From the NCBI GenBank assembly GCA_006384855.1, contig VCJN01001783.1:62001-126000 (forward strand): DNA of 64,000 bases. The letters run 5' to 3'. The stretch is from Tetraselmis striata. Taxonomy: Eukaryota > Chlorophyta > Chlorodendrophyceae > Chlorodendrales > Chlorodendraceae. The notes under the pieces were generated by a model. That model was not told the DNA's origin, searched no databases, and saw only the letters and a program-made list of their open reading frames with translations. Positions 19,322 to 31,798 of this stretch are shown here, in pieces (within the stretch, counting starts at the first letter, position 1; each line of letters opens with the position of its first letter). Both the position numbers and the translations under genes were made by a program.

Positions 19322-19784
19322 GTCGCACTCGCCGTCGGAGTCCGACTACGGGTACGCGGTAGAGTACAGTAGTGCTAAACCGGGCGCCTCTGGGTGGGGG
19401 TGAAGACGGGGAGGACGCATTCTGGCGGGAGGTGGAGAGGCGGGCTGCGGGCACGGGGGACATATGCAGCGCGTTTCCGCCGCTGCGCGTATGTATGAAA
19501 TGCTGTTTTTTGCGGCGGCACGCGTGCGCTTATTCGCCCAATGCCACCGGCTACGTGGCAGCACGATATCGCGTATCGTTAGGGCGGCACGCGGCTAGGG
19601 CGGCACGCGAACCGTGGTATGAAACAAACCTAAGCTTCGGTTTCAGCCACTCGTCACGCGCAGATTTTATAAAACCCTCTGAGATTACAGGGTTTCAACT
19701 CATGTACCCTACGTTCAGGTACCCTAGACTTCTGAAGTCTTGAGACTGCCGAAAAGGGACCCCAAACTTATGTGCAGGGGTGTA

Positions 19785-20203
19785 CTTTTGGTTACAGGGT
19801 GCAGGGTTGGTTGCAAGCATATAGGTCCGCTCGGACCTGCACCCGTGGCCACTCTCAGTAGTTGCGAGCTCGACGTCAGGAGGGCCCTCGCGGCAGGTTG
19901 CGCTGGCGTGACAATCGACCGCAGCGGGGTGCAGGATGATGTGGCCAACGACTGCCGGCGCGCAGCACCGCCAGGTACGAGATGGGGGCCAATAGATATG
20001 GTCGCCTCGTTCTGAAATCATATATCCGCTGAGTACAGGAGTAGTACTGGCGACGGGAAGAGGAGAGGGGGGGGGGGGGGGGGGGGAGTGGAGCTTTATG
20101 TCTCCTGCTCCCTCACCTCCACCCCCCCACCTTCCCCTCCGCCCCAGCTCCTCCACCTGCCACCACTATACACGTTGGTTGAGTCGGGCCGCTTTTCGCG
20201 CAG
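19785..20203. other. Spacer upstream of the exonuclease gene
   Basis: Should contain the promoter and any first exon of the exonuclease gene. A G run lies at about 20068-20086. No ATG in frame with the first recognised exon could be placed, so the true gene start is probably in here, within a further exon I cannot identify. Confidence 0.35.
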
Positions 20204-23200
20204 GCTCTGCTATGCGCCGCGGCCGCCGGGGCGGCGCTGCTGGGCGGGGCGGCAATGCTGTGCTACTACTCGTACTACCAGTACCTGCAAGCGACTCGCA
20301 GCTCGTGAGCCCCCCTCCCCCTCGCCGCCCCAACACCCCAACCCTCGCTCACCACCAAGGTCCCCTGCTCCCGCCTGTCGGCGCCCTGCTTTGTTATCGC
20401 TGCCGTGCGCAATGCTGGCGCGCGGGGAGTGGATTGGAGTGGGGGGGGGGGGGGGGGGGGGGGGGGGCTCACCTGCCGCCATGCGCGCCCAGGGACGATG
20501 TCGCCGACGAGAAGCGGCGCTCTGGCGGCTGTGTGTTGGAGCGCAGGCTGGCGGACAACACCGACGCACCGTTCACGCACCTGGTGGTACGCCGCGCAGG
20601 AGAGCCGCGCGAGCAGGTGAGACCCCCGATGCAGGGGCGGGCGGTGCCGGACCAGCCTGCATGGCCCCTTTGTGGCGGGGCGCCGGGGGGGGGGGGGGGG
20701 GGGGGGGGGGGGTTGCGCGGGAGTGGACGAGGTGGTGGGACGCTGCGCTGCTGATGGCGGTGGGGGGAGAGGCTAGAGAGCAGCCGCTGAGCGGGAGGTA
20801 CAGCTAGTGCTTTTATGTCTATCATTGAACCATGGGCGGGCTGGCGCAGGGCGGGCAACCCTGCCACCCCTACCACGAGGTCATCCGCGCCCTGCAAGCC
20901 GAGCCAGCGCAGGACTGGCAGCCGCAGCCGCAGCCGCGCCAGCGGTGCGAGTGGGTCAGCACGCCGCGCGAGCTGCAGGCGCTGCGGCGGGCGCTGGCGG
21001 GAGAGCGCCGCATCGCGCTGGACTGCGAGCACAACGCCCTGCGCTCCTACCTCGGCCTCACCTGCCTCGTGCAGATCTCCGCCGGTGAGAAAACGCCACG
21101 ACGCACCAGACAGGGCCCTTCTCGGCCACTGTGCACCCCCCTGGGACAACCTCACACAGCCTCCGATACAGAGGGCGATGTTTGGGGGGGTCCTTATACC
21201 GTTGCCACGCTTTGGATCCATGATACGGTTTTGTGTCAACTATATTATAACTATGACTAGGCTGTGAGGGACCCCCCTCCCCCCCCTGCGGCGCAAAGAA
21301 GGAAACACTATAATCAACTGTCTGGAAATCAATGAGATACTATCACAAGTGATACCGCACGGAACCTCCGGCTCGGAATCTGCTATAAGACAATTCACCA
21401 CTCGGAGGCCCACAAACTCAATCAACTGCCACGGCCGGTCTGACCGCCCCCCTCCCCCGGCCTGACTCGACTCCCTCGTAATGCCTTTTACACTACTCCG
21501 CCCCCCTGGCCCCACGGGCGCAGGCTCGCGGGACTACCTCATCGACGCCATCGCGCTGCACGACAACATGCACGAGCTGGCGCCCATCCTGGCCGACCCC
21601 GCCATCTGCAAGGTGCCCCCCCCCCCCCCCCTTCCCCCCGGGGTTCCGACATGACTGCCCACCTACCTGCCCCATCCCACCTACCTTCCTGCCTCTATCC
21701 CTGTTTGCCGTCATCCACACTGCCGGCAGGCAGGGCGGGTTCGCATTCGCAGTGTTTTTGTAATACCGCGCCGGCTCGCGCAGTCGCCTAGTTTTGGCCG
21801 TACCTGATGGCCTATAAATAAGAGCCCTCCGGCAGGCGGTGTGGAATGCGGCCGTTTACGGTGTTTCAAACATTTTGAGGAAAGGACATTTCAAACAATG
21901 TTTAAAACGTCCGACACGGCACAGAACGCCCTGGGCTGTACATCGGCGTAGTCCCATCTTAGGGGGGGAGCTGTGTTGGTGGTGCTGGGGCTAGCCCTGG
22001 GAGTGCTTACGCAAGCCAGCTAGCCCTGGGGCATAGAGGGGCAAGGTTGTAAACATGTTATTAAAAAAAATGAATTGTTTCATTGAACAATTATACAAAA
22101 GAATTGAATTGAACATGTTCTTAAAAAATTGTTTCCTGTGGCTGATCGAGGGCAAATACGGCAGTGTCTACCGGCCACCCTCTGCCAGCATGCCGTGGTT
22201 TGGCAGTGTTTTGCCGTTGGGACCGCAAACCACAGTGGTGATCCGCGCTCCCGGGTCGCCCGTTGACCCCGGGGCTGTTCATCTCATCAGCGCCAAGTGG
22301 GGCAAGTCGTCACACAGGGCACCCGATGACTCTCGCAGCGGCCATTCCGTCCACGTCCGGGCCACGGTAGATCTCCGTAGGCGGGCAGTGGCGCGAGCCC
22401 GGCATTATGCCATGCAAACCCGGACACTTGTTGCCAACGCAGCTGAATCTGGGGAGGGGATCCGCCAGGGGTCCAGAGCAGGGGTCAAAGTTGGGCCACA
22501 TCCACCGCTCACGCTCCAAGTTGGCGCACCTCACCATTGCGCGAATGCTCTCCTCACGCACCACACGGCTCGCCGAATAACGTTCAAACTTAGCGGGTTT
22601 GAATGGGGGGGGGGGGGGGGGGGGGGGGGGTCTTGGCGGGCGCCCGGTAGTCAGACTGCATCCCGCACTCGGTGGCCGCACCGAGGGTGTCATTGAGGAC
22701 CTGCTGTATCAGCGTCGCTGTATATCATCGCCATGAGTAATGACAAACAGAGCGCGGTGCAGATAAGTACCATCGCACCCGGGTAAATTGGGCGTCTATG
22801 CAGATGTTTTACGCTACGCATATGTGTACATATACCGGTGCCGGCGCACCTTTTAGCACACTCATTACACGCCACGAATCTTGTCTGCAACCTATAATAA
22901 GAACATTATTCGCTATAGATCCGCTATAGTTCTGCTGTATTGCTGTCTACATACGTCCCACCATGGACAGGCGGGGCGGGTTCTCATCCGCAGTGCTCTT
23001 ATGAAATACCGCGCCGTACGTGTTGTGTACATGCCCTGCATAGAACGGTGTCTTTCCTCGTACTTTGTTGGTATGGCGGGCCGGTGTGACTGTCACCCAC
23101 AGCAGCCAATGCTGCCGCGTCCCCTCCAGAGCTGCGCCAGGACGCTCTCCGCTGCCCCCCCCCCCTCACGCGCCCGCTCTCAGCCGCCACCCCCGCCCTC

Positions 23201-26200
23201 CCCCAGGTTCTCCACGGCTGCGAGAACGATGTGCTGTGGCTGCAGCGCGACTTCCACCTGTACCTCGTCAACGTCCACGACACGCAGAAGCTCGCCGCCG
23301 CCGCGGGCTTCCAGCGGCTGTCGCTGCGCCACCTGCTGCAGGAGCTCTGCGGTGTCGCCATCGACAAGTCGTACCAGGTGCCCCCCCCCCCCGCAACTCC
23401 CCTCCTTGCAAAGCTCCTGCCAAACATGGCACGCCCCCTCGACCCAGGCCTGCTGCTCACTGTCACTGCTGTGCCCGGGCTGCGCAGTCCGCGGACTGGA
23501 TGCTGCGCCCCCTGCCGGCGCCGCTGGTGGAGTACGCCCGCCAGGATGTGCACCACCTGCTGCGCCTGCACGACCAGCTGCTGCAGCGGATCGCCGCGCT
23601 GGGCGCGGGTGCCGACGCGGCGCTGGCGGAGGCCAACCGCCGCTCGCAGGCCGTCTGCCTGTCGCTGTACGCCAAGGCAGGCGCCCGCCGCGACCGCGCC
23701 CGCCTTCCCTGCGCTGCGCCCGTGATCGGCCCGGGCTGACACACCCCTCCCCGTCGCCCTGCCCCTGCTCGCCGCTGCCCGCAGACACCGCACAGCGTGT
23801 GCGTCCGCAGTGCCTCCTGCGCCATCCTTCGGCGCTACCTGCACGACAAGCCCGGCAAGGCCAGGGGCGGCGACATCGTCCGCGACTGCGTGCACGCCCT
23901 ATGCGAGTGCGGACCCCCCCCCCCCCCCCCCCCCCCCCCCGGCTTCCTCCGTTTGTGCCAGTTACCCCACTGCAGTCTTGCTGTGCTTATGTACAATGAC
24001 ATCATGTACGAGTAGGGGGACATGTAGCCTGTATCCTGCCATCCCAGCATCCTGACTACTAGATACATCCCACAGCCAAACAAAAGATATCCCCATAAGG
24101 CGTGTAAGCTGAGATGGGCGGCGCAGTGCGCGCCCACCTCTGCACACGACAGCAGCAGCACCGGCTGCGAGCTTGGCGCCTTGCGGTTGCCGGCCCCGTC
24201 CGAGGCCCCGCAGGGGCTCCGAGCATGGGGGCAGGGGCATCCTCCCGGGGCATACCGCTGGGGACAGGCATGCATCGCCGTGGTGGCTGTTGCGCTAGCG
24301 GGCGTCGCGTGCGGTGCCCCCATTGCGATGCGGCATACCTCTTGCTACTCGTGGCAAAGGAGTGATATCCTTCCCGCAGTCGATTCCATGGGCAGGTCTC
24401 TGTAGGTGCCGCTTGTAGGTGACTGCTCATCGTATGGTAACTATTGCACTGTCGGCTTAGTCATCAGGGAGAGCACTACGGCTGTGTTCCGTTTTAAACA
24501 GATACCATTTGTAGAGACAAATCCAGCCGGGACAGGTCAGCTCCGCACAAAGCTGACGACATCCGCGAAGCCGCAGACGTATGTAACCCGAGACCTCCGG
24601 CTCCCGGCAGCACAAGCGCAAAGCACTTTCCCGTCTCCCCCCCACGCATCGTTGACGCGCACCCTAAGCCTGTGTACCCGCCGCCGGCGCGCTGACCTCC
24701 CCCACCTGGGCGCACGCTAGGTGGCGTGACCGCGCCGCCCGCCGGGTGGACGAGGGCGCGCAGTACGTGCTGCCGGACGACGCCGTCCTGGCGCTCGCCA
24801 CCGGCGACCGGCTCGCGGACAGCGCGGCGCTGGTGGCGGCCGTTGGCGCGGCGCTGCCTCCGGGCCCGGCGGAGCCTGCATTTGGGCACTGCAGCAAGGT
24901 GGGACCCGGGCGGTGCGCGGGCTGAGTGAACAAACGGAGGGCGCACGAGCAACGTCGTCAAGGGGGTTCGCAGCTCTCCGCAGCTGGTCATAAAAGTTAA
25001 AAGTAATGTCGCCCCGGGACATCGGCCGAAGCCGCCCCGGCACTTGACCTACACTGGTTCTTACGTACCACCTCACCTACACTGGACCTTGACGCTTGAG
25101 CCAACTGCAGTCGTAGGTCTGGCATAGCCGTAGGCCATTGCCTCATTCGAACCCCGAAGGGCTAATGCAGCAACCGCAGCTGGTCATATATACGTGATCT
25201 GACACGATTGCTACTGACCGGGGCCTGGCTGCTGCTGCTACCAAACTTGCCAATAACAACGCGCCTGAAACTGCCCGGAATCTCAGCCCCAAACCGATTT
25301 CGAGCAGGGTTGTGCATAAGGTCCGAACCTATGCCGGCGGCATAGCATGAAGTGCATGCTGACATAAGTGCTTTTGATAAGGCCGGACGCTCGCCCTTCG
25401 CAAACATCAGCGCATAAGTGACCTAATTGGCACAAGTCCTTCTTTGAAACAAATTAGTACCGGTGATACGCACCGCTAAACATCTCACCGCCATCAGGGA
25501 TGCCGATTGCCGGGGCCCGCGTTGCGCATTCGTTGTAAAACAAAGTAAAGTTCGCCCCGGGACATCGGCCGAAGCCGCCCCAGCGCTTGACCTCGTGCGC
25601 CAACTGCAGTTGTAGGTCTGGCATAGCCCGTAGACCATTGCCTCATTCGAACCCCGAAGGGCTAATGCATCAACCGGGTAAACCTGGGACACGCATTCGT
25701 TGAACATCACCTGAGCACCCTCTGGCCCCGGTACCGGGGGTTCCCGGCTGGCAGTGCGGGCAGCCCTGCGATCCCGGCCCACATCCGTCAAGGCAACGCA
25801 CCACAAGCCCGCACCGCCAGTGTCCAGCACCTCCCGAATAGAATGGCAGATGCCCCCCAATCATCCGTACAGGCCTCGTTGTCTATCCGCTCGGTACTAC
25901 GGCGTTCTCTTACTCTGGATGTCCCCGGATCGATTCCCGGCTCTGTCGTCTCTCACTATTTAGTGCTCGGGGAGCACGCACCAGCGCGCTGCACAACTGC
26001 AGCTGTGTTTTATGTATTAAGTGGTTGTAATATTTTGTTGATTTCCCTTGGTTGGCGTCGGGACAATGGCCGCCTCACACGTCATTTTGGGCTGTAAATC
26101 TGCCCTACAATATGCGCGAATAGGCATCATTTTTGCCATAAGTGCTTATGTTTATGACACAAATACTTTTGCGCAATTTATTATTATGCACTTATGCCTA

Positions 26201-29200
26201 TGCCAAATACAAGTAAAGAGCTATGGCCTTATTTATTTATGTCATAGCGGACCTGATGGCATTGAGGAAGATGATTTTGAGTAGCTTCTTGTTGTGGTAA
26301 AGGCCAATCAAGAGCTATATATTTGGCACTCGGTTAGTGCTCTCTATTTGGCACTCGGTAGCACGCACCAGCGCGCTGCATGACTGCCGCTTTGTTTCAT
26401 GTATTAAGTGGTTGCAATGTTTTGTTGATGGCCCTTGATTGGCGTCAGGACAATGGCCGCCTCACACGTCATTTTGGGCTGTAAATCGGCCCTACGTCAC
26501 AATGGCCGGCTCACACTTCTGGGCATCAGTGCTTGTGCTTATGACACAAATACTTATGCGCAATTTATTGTTATGCCCTTATCCATAAGCCAAGTACAAT
26601 TAATGAGCTATGGCCTGATTTATTCATGGCATGGCGTAATGCCCCACGGCGTAATGACCTTCTGCACCACCCTGGCTTTGTCCAGGTCTCATGTGACCAA
26701 AAACTCTTATGTATTTGTTGCGGGTGCCGTCGCTGTAGACAATAGACCCTAAACCATAGATAAAGCCTCAAGCCCTAAATAAAACCCTGACACATAAGTT
26801 AAACCCTGAACCCTAAACACAGCTGCGAATAAGAACCTGCACTGCCTGCCTCTCCCGGAGATCGAGCGTAGACGAAACTATAGCGAATGCTCTTACGTGT
26901 TGCTAGCAAGTGTCCTAATCTAAGGCTTTGCGATGAGGGTTCTTTCAGGTGTGTCGGCGCCCATGCATTGTTCTGTCTATGCATACGAGACCCCCGTCAG
27001 GCAGCGCGGAGTCCTTTTCCGCAGCGTTTCCAACAATTCTCGGCGCCGCCCATAATAAATAATCCGTCAACGCTCGGCGGTGTGAAGACCGCAGGGGGTG
27101 GTTACCTGCGCCGCTGTGTTGCTTCGCCCTCAGTTGGCCATCGTCGCTGTTGTCCTCTAGTGCTCGTGTCCTTGCGGAAAGTTCGCTGGCTAGATAGGTG
27201 GGTGCCTTTCTGTGCAATGACCAGCGCGCTGAATCGCTGTGGTACATAGACCGTTGATATTCAATGACACTTGATCGAAAAGTTACATTTTGGACCTGTA
27301 GTTAATCATGACTATGAGGGTTGTTATTCTTTTGTTTTGGGTGTTGGGGCCGGAGGGGGGGGGGGGGGAGCATGGCCCCAGTCCCCCCTGCTGTGCGCTG
27401 GATTCCACCGTCTGGGGGTCGCGCAGCAGCTGTGTTGTTGGCTCCCAGCTGACGCCCTTCACCGGCACGGCACAGGCATCCGAGGTGTCCTGGGTGGTGC
27501 AGCGCCACCAGGCGGAGCTCTTCCGGCTGCTTCGCGCGGCGCAGAAGGGGCAGCTGCCTTGGGGAGAGCTGGACATGGTGCAGCTGGCGACCGGCACGAG
27601 CAGGGGGGGCGGCAAGGTGGGGCCCGCCGGCCCGTAATTGCCCCCCCCCCCCCCCCCCTCCCCCCCCAACAAACACACACATCGCCCACCTCTTGGATGT
27701 GGTGTCTTCCTGTATAACCAATGGTGGCCGCGCTGACGTGCGGCTCCCCCCCCCCCCCCCCCCCCCCCCCCCTGCCCTAGACGGGCAAGAACAAGTCGCA
27801 GGCGCAGGTGCACGAGCGGCTGGTGCAGAAGTTTAGCGCCAAGGCGCCGGTGTACGAGAACTGCCGCATGCTGAGCCAGGTGAGGGAGACCCTTGGTGCA
27901 CAAAGCCCGCCCCCCTCCCCCCTCCTCCGACCCTTCTCCAACATCCATACTCCCACCATACTCCCGCTCTGCACCAACGCCAAGCCAGAGGCAACAACCT
28001 GGAAGTGACCGACTTCGATCAATACGCCACACAGTAGAAACAAAAACGGTCTGCGGATAATTAACGTTTTCGACCCCCCCCCCCCCCCCCTGAGGAAAAC
28101 GCTACTTGAACAGATAAATAAGTCATGATACAGCACGAATATATAACGAATCTTGCGACAGTGCAAAACAATTTATCATTTTTTGGCCCCGGAGACCACA
28201 TTTAATTCCACGGCACCTTCTGACTTAGCAGCTCCAATCCGCCGCACCAACGCCCTTTTCGCCCTCCCCTATCCACCCAACCCCCTACACACCCTCTGAC
28301 GACCCAACCCTGGCTCGTCGTCCCGGCCCAACGTCAAGTCCCCTGTCGACCCAATTCCTCGCCCGCCTAACTGACTAATCGGCTGACCCCCTTCCAGCCA
28401 CCGCCGCATGGACCCAATGTTAACCCACTAAGTGCCCACCGCACCGACCCAATATGCGACAAGCGCCGTGGCAGCTCGGCTCCAGCTCGTCCCACTGACC
28501 CAATCCTCCACATCTCGCACCTCTGTCCGTACCCCATCTGATCAAACTACCGTTCGTCTCATGCGCTTGCCATATGAAAAATCCGTCCGAATTCTGCCCG
28601 GCCCAATTCCGCGCGCGCACCGACGCGCTCGCGCTCCGCTATTATTTATTCACTAGCTATAAAGTAGGTCCATTTCTAAACTTCGCGCTAAGCCCATCCC
28701 AACCCAGTGCCTGCCCGCTCCATTCCCCCCGCGAACCGTGTTTGATCACATCGCGCGTGCCGCCGCTGTGGGGCCGCGCAGGAGGGCGAGCTGCTGTGCC
28801 ACTGCGACCGCCGCAAGATGCGATGGTACCTGGAGCGCGGCCTCGCCACGGCGGTGCCCGACCAGGAGAACACCATCCGGCTGACCTTCCAGCACCAAAA
28901 CTCGGGCAAGGCACGCGAAGTCCCGCCCACCGCCGCCGGCGACTTAAAGCGTTTCGTCCGCGGTACAATTGCAGAGAGTCATATAACAATATTAAATAAA
29001 CTATTACTGACGGTTTTAGGGTTTTAGGGTTTTATCTGCTCGCAGGAGCCGTCCACGACTGTGGAACCGGGATAGATGTACTGTAGCGACTATCATGTAG
29101 GAGCTACTACACTACGGTTTCCTTAGTACCTTCTTGAACATTTTTGTAGAGATAACAGAGTGTCCTCGATGAGTGAAGGGACCTAACTGCCGAAGCGGCA

Positions 29201-31737
29201 GGCGAAAGAATCAAGTCACTTTTTTTCATGCAAATATGTCTGCACGTGCTTTGGTCACGCCGAGGAATGCATATCGCCCGTTTTATTCCGTGTTTATTTT
29301 TTATGTTCAGAATCAGCATGTGAATGTCACGTTGCTCGCCATGTGACTCAGGCGGACAAGTCCAACCGCTTCTACGCCACCTCCAAGTCCAACCAGTGCG
29401 TCGTGTGCGGCGAGGCGGGGCACTATCTGCGCTACCGCGTGGTGCCCTCGTGCTACCGCCGCCACTTTCCGTTGCACCTCAAGAGCCACCGCTCGCACGA
29501 CATCGTCCTCGTTTGCATCTCGTGCCACGAGGTGGACCCCCCGCCCCACCACCACCAATCCCACCCTTGCTTCCTTGACTTCTGACACATCCAAAACTGC
29601 GCGATAAATTTCTTGGCTGCTGCTGTTGGTCCGTTTGTCGGCGACCGTGATACCGAACACGTCGCCACAGTGTATCGAATTGTCGGGGAGTACACACAAT
29701 GTGTACGAGAATTACTTTGTCTTGCCGGTCGTGTTCGATCTTGTGAATAGTATCGATCAATAGTATCGAGTCATGGGCGGAGCGGGCGAATCGCACGCAG
29801 GGTGTCGATATGTCTTCGGGTATATCAGTGTGTCGAGTCTTGACCAGTACTGCATACATACAGTCGTGCTTGTGTCGAGGTACGAGTGCCGTCGTCGATG
29901 TACTGCACTCGTGCGTGATAGTGACTGTATTAGCGACGCTTGTGCTGACGAGCTGACGAGCCGCCGCTCACCGGCACACGGCGCAGTCGACGCAACACGG
30001 AGCTGCCGCCGACACCCCCCGGCAGCGCTTTCGGCGGTTCAGCGCCTCGATCCCTGTCCGCCGTGCCGCTCTGACATCGTGCCGCCCGCCGTGGCTGTGC
30101 CGACCCGCAGGCGGCGCAGGTGGTCGCGGACGAGGTCAAGCGCGAGCTGGCCGCGGAGCACGGCATCCCGCTCAACCCGCCCGCCTCGGCTCTCGCCCAC
30201 GGAGACCGGGCTGGCGACGGCGGCGAGGCGCCCGGGCCGGGGGGCGACGGGGCGAGCCGGGTGCTGCCCCACAACGCTCGGCGGGCGGCGCAGGTCAGGC
30301 TGCTCGTCCATTGCGCTTTGGAAAGCGACGCCAATATTGAGATACGGATACTATAATAAATAAAGAAAAGGAACACTTCGGACTAGTGAAAACGGAATAT
30401 TTATTGCCAATCATATAATTATGGCGCCACCCTACGCCCTAAACCCTAAAACGCCCGTGAAAAGTTATTGGGTCGACTGCCTGCGCGCATATCTTCTAGT
30501 GGTGTTGGACGGGACTGAGGTCACCGGCCCTCACCTGCCGCCGTCCGCCGCGGCAGGCGCTCTGCAAGAGCGGCCCCTCCATGCCGCCGGCACGCCGGGA
30601 GGAGCTGGAGGCCGTGATCAAGGCGTACCTGGGGCGCTCAGCCAGCAAGGAGCCGGAGGGGCTGCGGCCGGGCGACCTCGAGGCGGCCATCGTGGCGGGG
30701 GTAAGCCACTGTTGATGCCGCTGCCCATCCCCCCCCCCCCCCTGCTGCCTTGCCTCACTGCAGTAGCGTCGAGACACTCTCCGGCGTGCACCTTTGTCTC
30801 GCGTGACAGGCTGGGGCCCTCCGACGTGGAGAAGGTCCGTAATCGTTACGGGTGCAGACGAGTTCAAAAGGAACAACGCGGGTTTGTGCGGGTCCCGCGT
30901 AGTACGCCACCAGACGGGCACTGACCTCGTTTGTAGTAATGTACGACGTATAACCGCACGCTTTGCAACGTATTAAAAAGTGTTACGACTTTGTCCCTAA
31001 CTTATCCCTATCAGTCTTCCGACTACACAGGGCAGCTTTCTTACGGCGCGGGTGCAGCAACCCGGATAGGGCCGGCAGTGGCCTGTTGCATGCCGTCCCC
31101 TAAAGGCCAGGTCAATCTTTTGCAGCACAGTCACGACAGGCAAATGCATGTCTTTGTCACGGGCTATTATTGGGATTTCACCTATAATGAATTTGGTGAA
31201 TAATGCACAGTGCCACTGTGTGGTGCTGTTTCCTGGGCCGCAGCGGCATTACGTTAAATAGCTCTGGAAATGGCGGTGGTAACCGACTTTTTTGGGGGGG
31301 TGCATAGCGGAGGTTTCTTACTTTTGCTGCAGCATTTTCGTTGGTATTGTGCATTGGTTTGGTTTTGGGTGGCCAACAGGCAGGCGCTGTCGGGCACATC
31401 CTGTTTAAGAAGTGTGCATGTCTGTTTAAGCAGTGCGTATAAGGAGAGCCGCTAGTCTGGCATTTGAAGTTTGTTACACCTTTGTTCCACTTCAGTCTGT
31501 GATGCTAAACAGGCCCGCTGTCACATGAACCGCATAGGGTCTGCTGCCTTCAGGATGTAGGATGTGGCATTACACGTATAGTGTCTCGGTCCCTGAAGCC
31601 CCAGTCCCTAATCCCCCTCCCAGCGGATGGCAGAGTGATTTCTAAACCCTAAAACCCTTAAGTCCCATCCTACAACGCGATGTCCTAGCCCCAGGCACCA
31701 TTCCTCCTAAGCCGCTAGAGAGGAGCGGGAGCAGGAG

Positions 31738-31798
<61 letters not shown>

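Larger units (their letters stand above)
18608..19630. mobile_element. PIF/Harbinger-like non-autonomous element nested in the TA element
   Basis: Ends are about 51-bp terminal inverted repeats (18608-18658 and 19580-19630) sharing GTTTCATACCACGG and two blocks of GCGTGCCGCCCTA, with about four mismatches. They begin GG, and TAA is duplicated at 18605-18607 and 19631-19633. The other TA-element copy has a single TAA at the matching place (49976-49978, inverted), so the empty site is visible. Three-base TWA duplications and GG-starting ends are hallmarks of PIF/Harbinger elements. No transposase is encoded. The interior has a long perfect palindrome and one Cys/His-containing ORF. Confidence 0.8.
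17411..19782. mobile_element. TA-flanked terminal-inverted-repeat transposon, copy 1, with nested element
   Basis: Left end CACCCCTCCACATAAGT (17411-17427) and right end, read inverted, CACCCCTGCACATAAGT (19766-19782) are 17-bp terminal inverted repeats with one mismatch, flanked by TA on each side (17409-17410 and 19783-19784). The interior matches 49829-51173 in inverted orientation along its whole length. Removing the nested 1023-bp element and one TAA leaves 1346 bp, against 1345 bp for the other copy. Open frames up to about 166 codons exist on both strands but no DDE/D transposase is recognisable, so this is probably a non-autonomous element. A TA target duplication suggests the Tc1/mariner group, but the ends alone do not prove it. 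Confidence 0.8.

Noticed and set aside
20469..21239. A 256-codon minus-strand gene
   Set aside because: Runs antisense across exonuclease exons 2-3 and through a G/C homopolymer in an intron; composition is that of a shadow frame.
22310..22693. A Cys-rich minus-strand exon in intron 4 of the exonuclease gene
   Set aside because: The text around FERYSASRVVREESIRAMVR looks protein-like, but the frame runs into a G homopolymer and no acceptor, donor or family could be supported.
24993..25691. A CRISPR-like array from the repeated GCCCCGGGACATCGGCCGAA blocks
   Set aside because: Only two widely spaced copies here, each with its own target duplication; these are SINE insertions in a eukaryotic intron.
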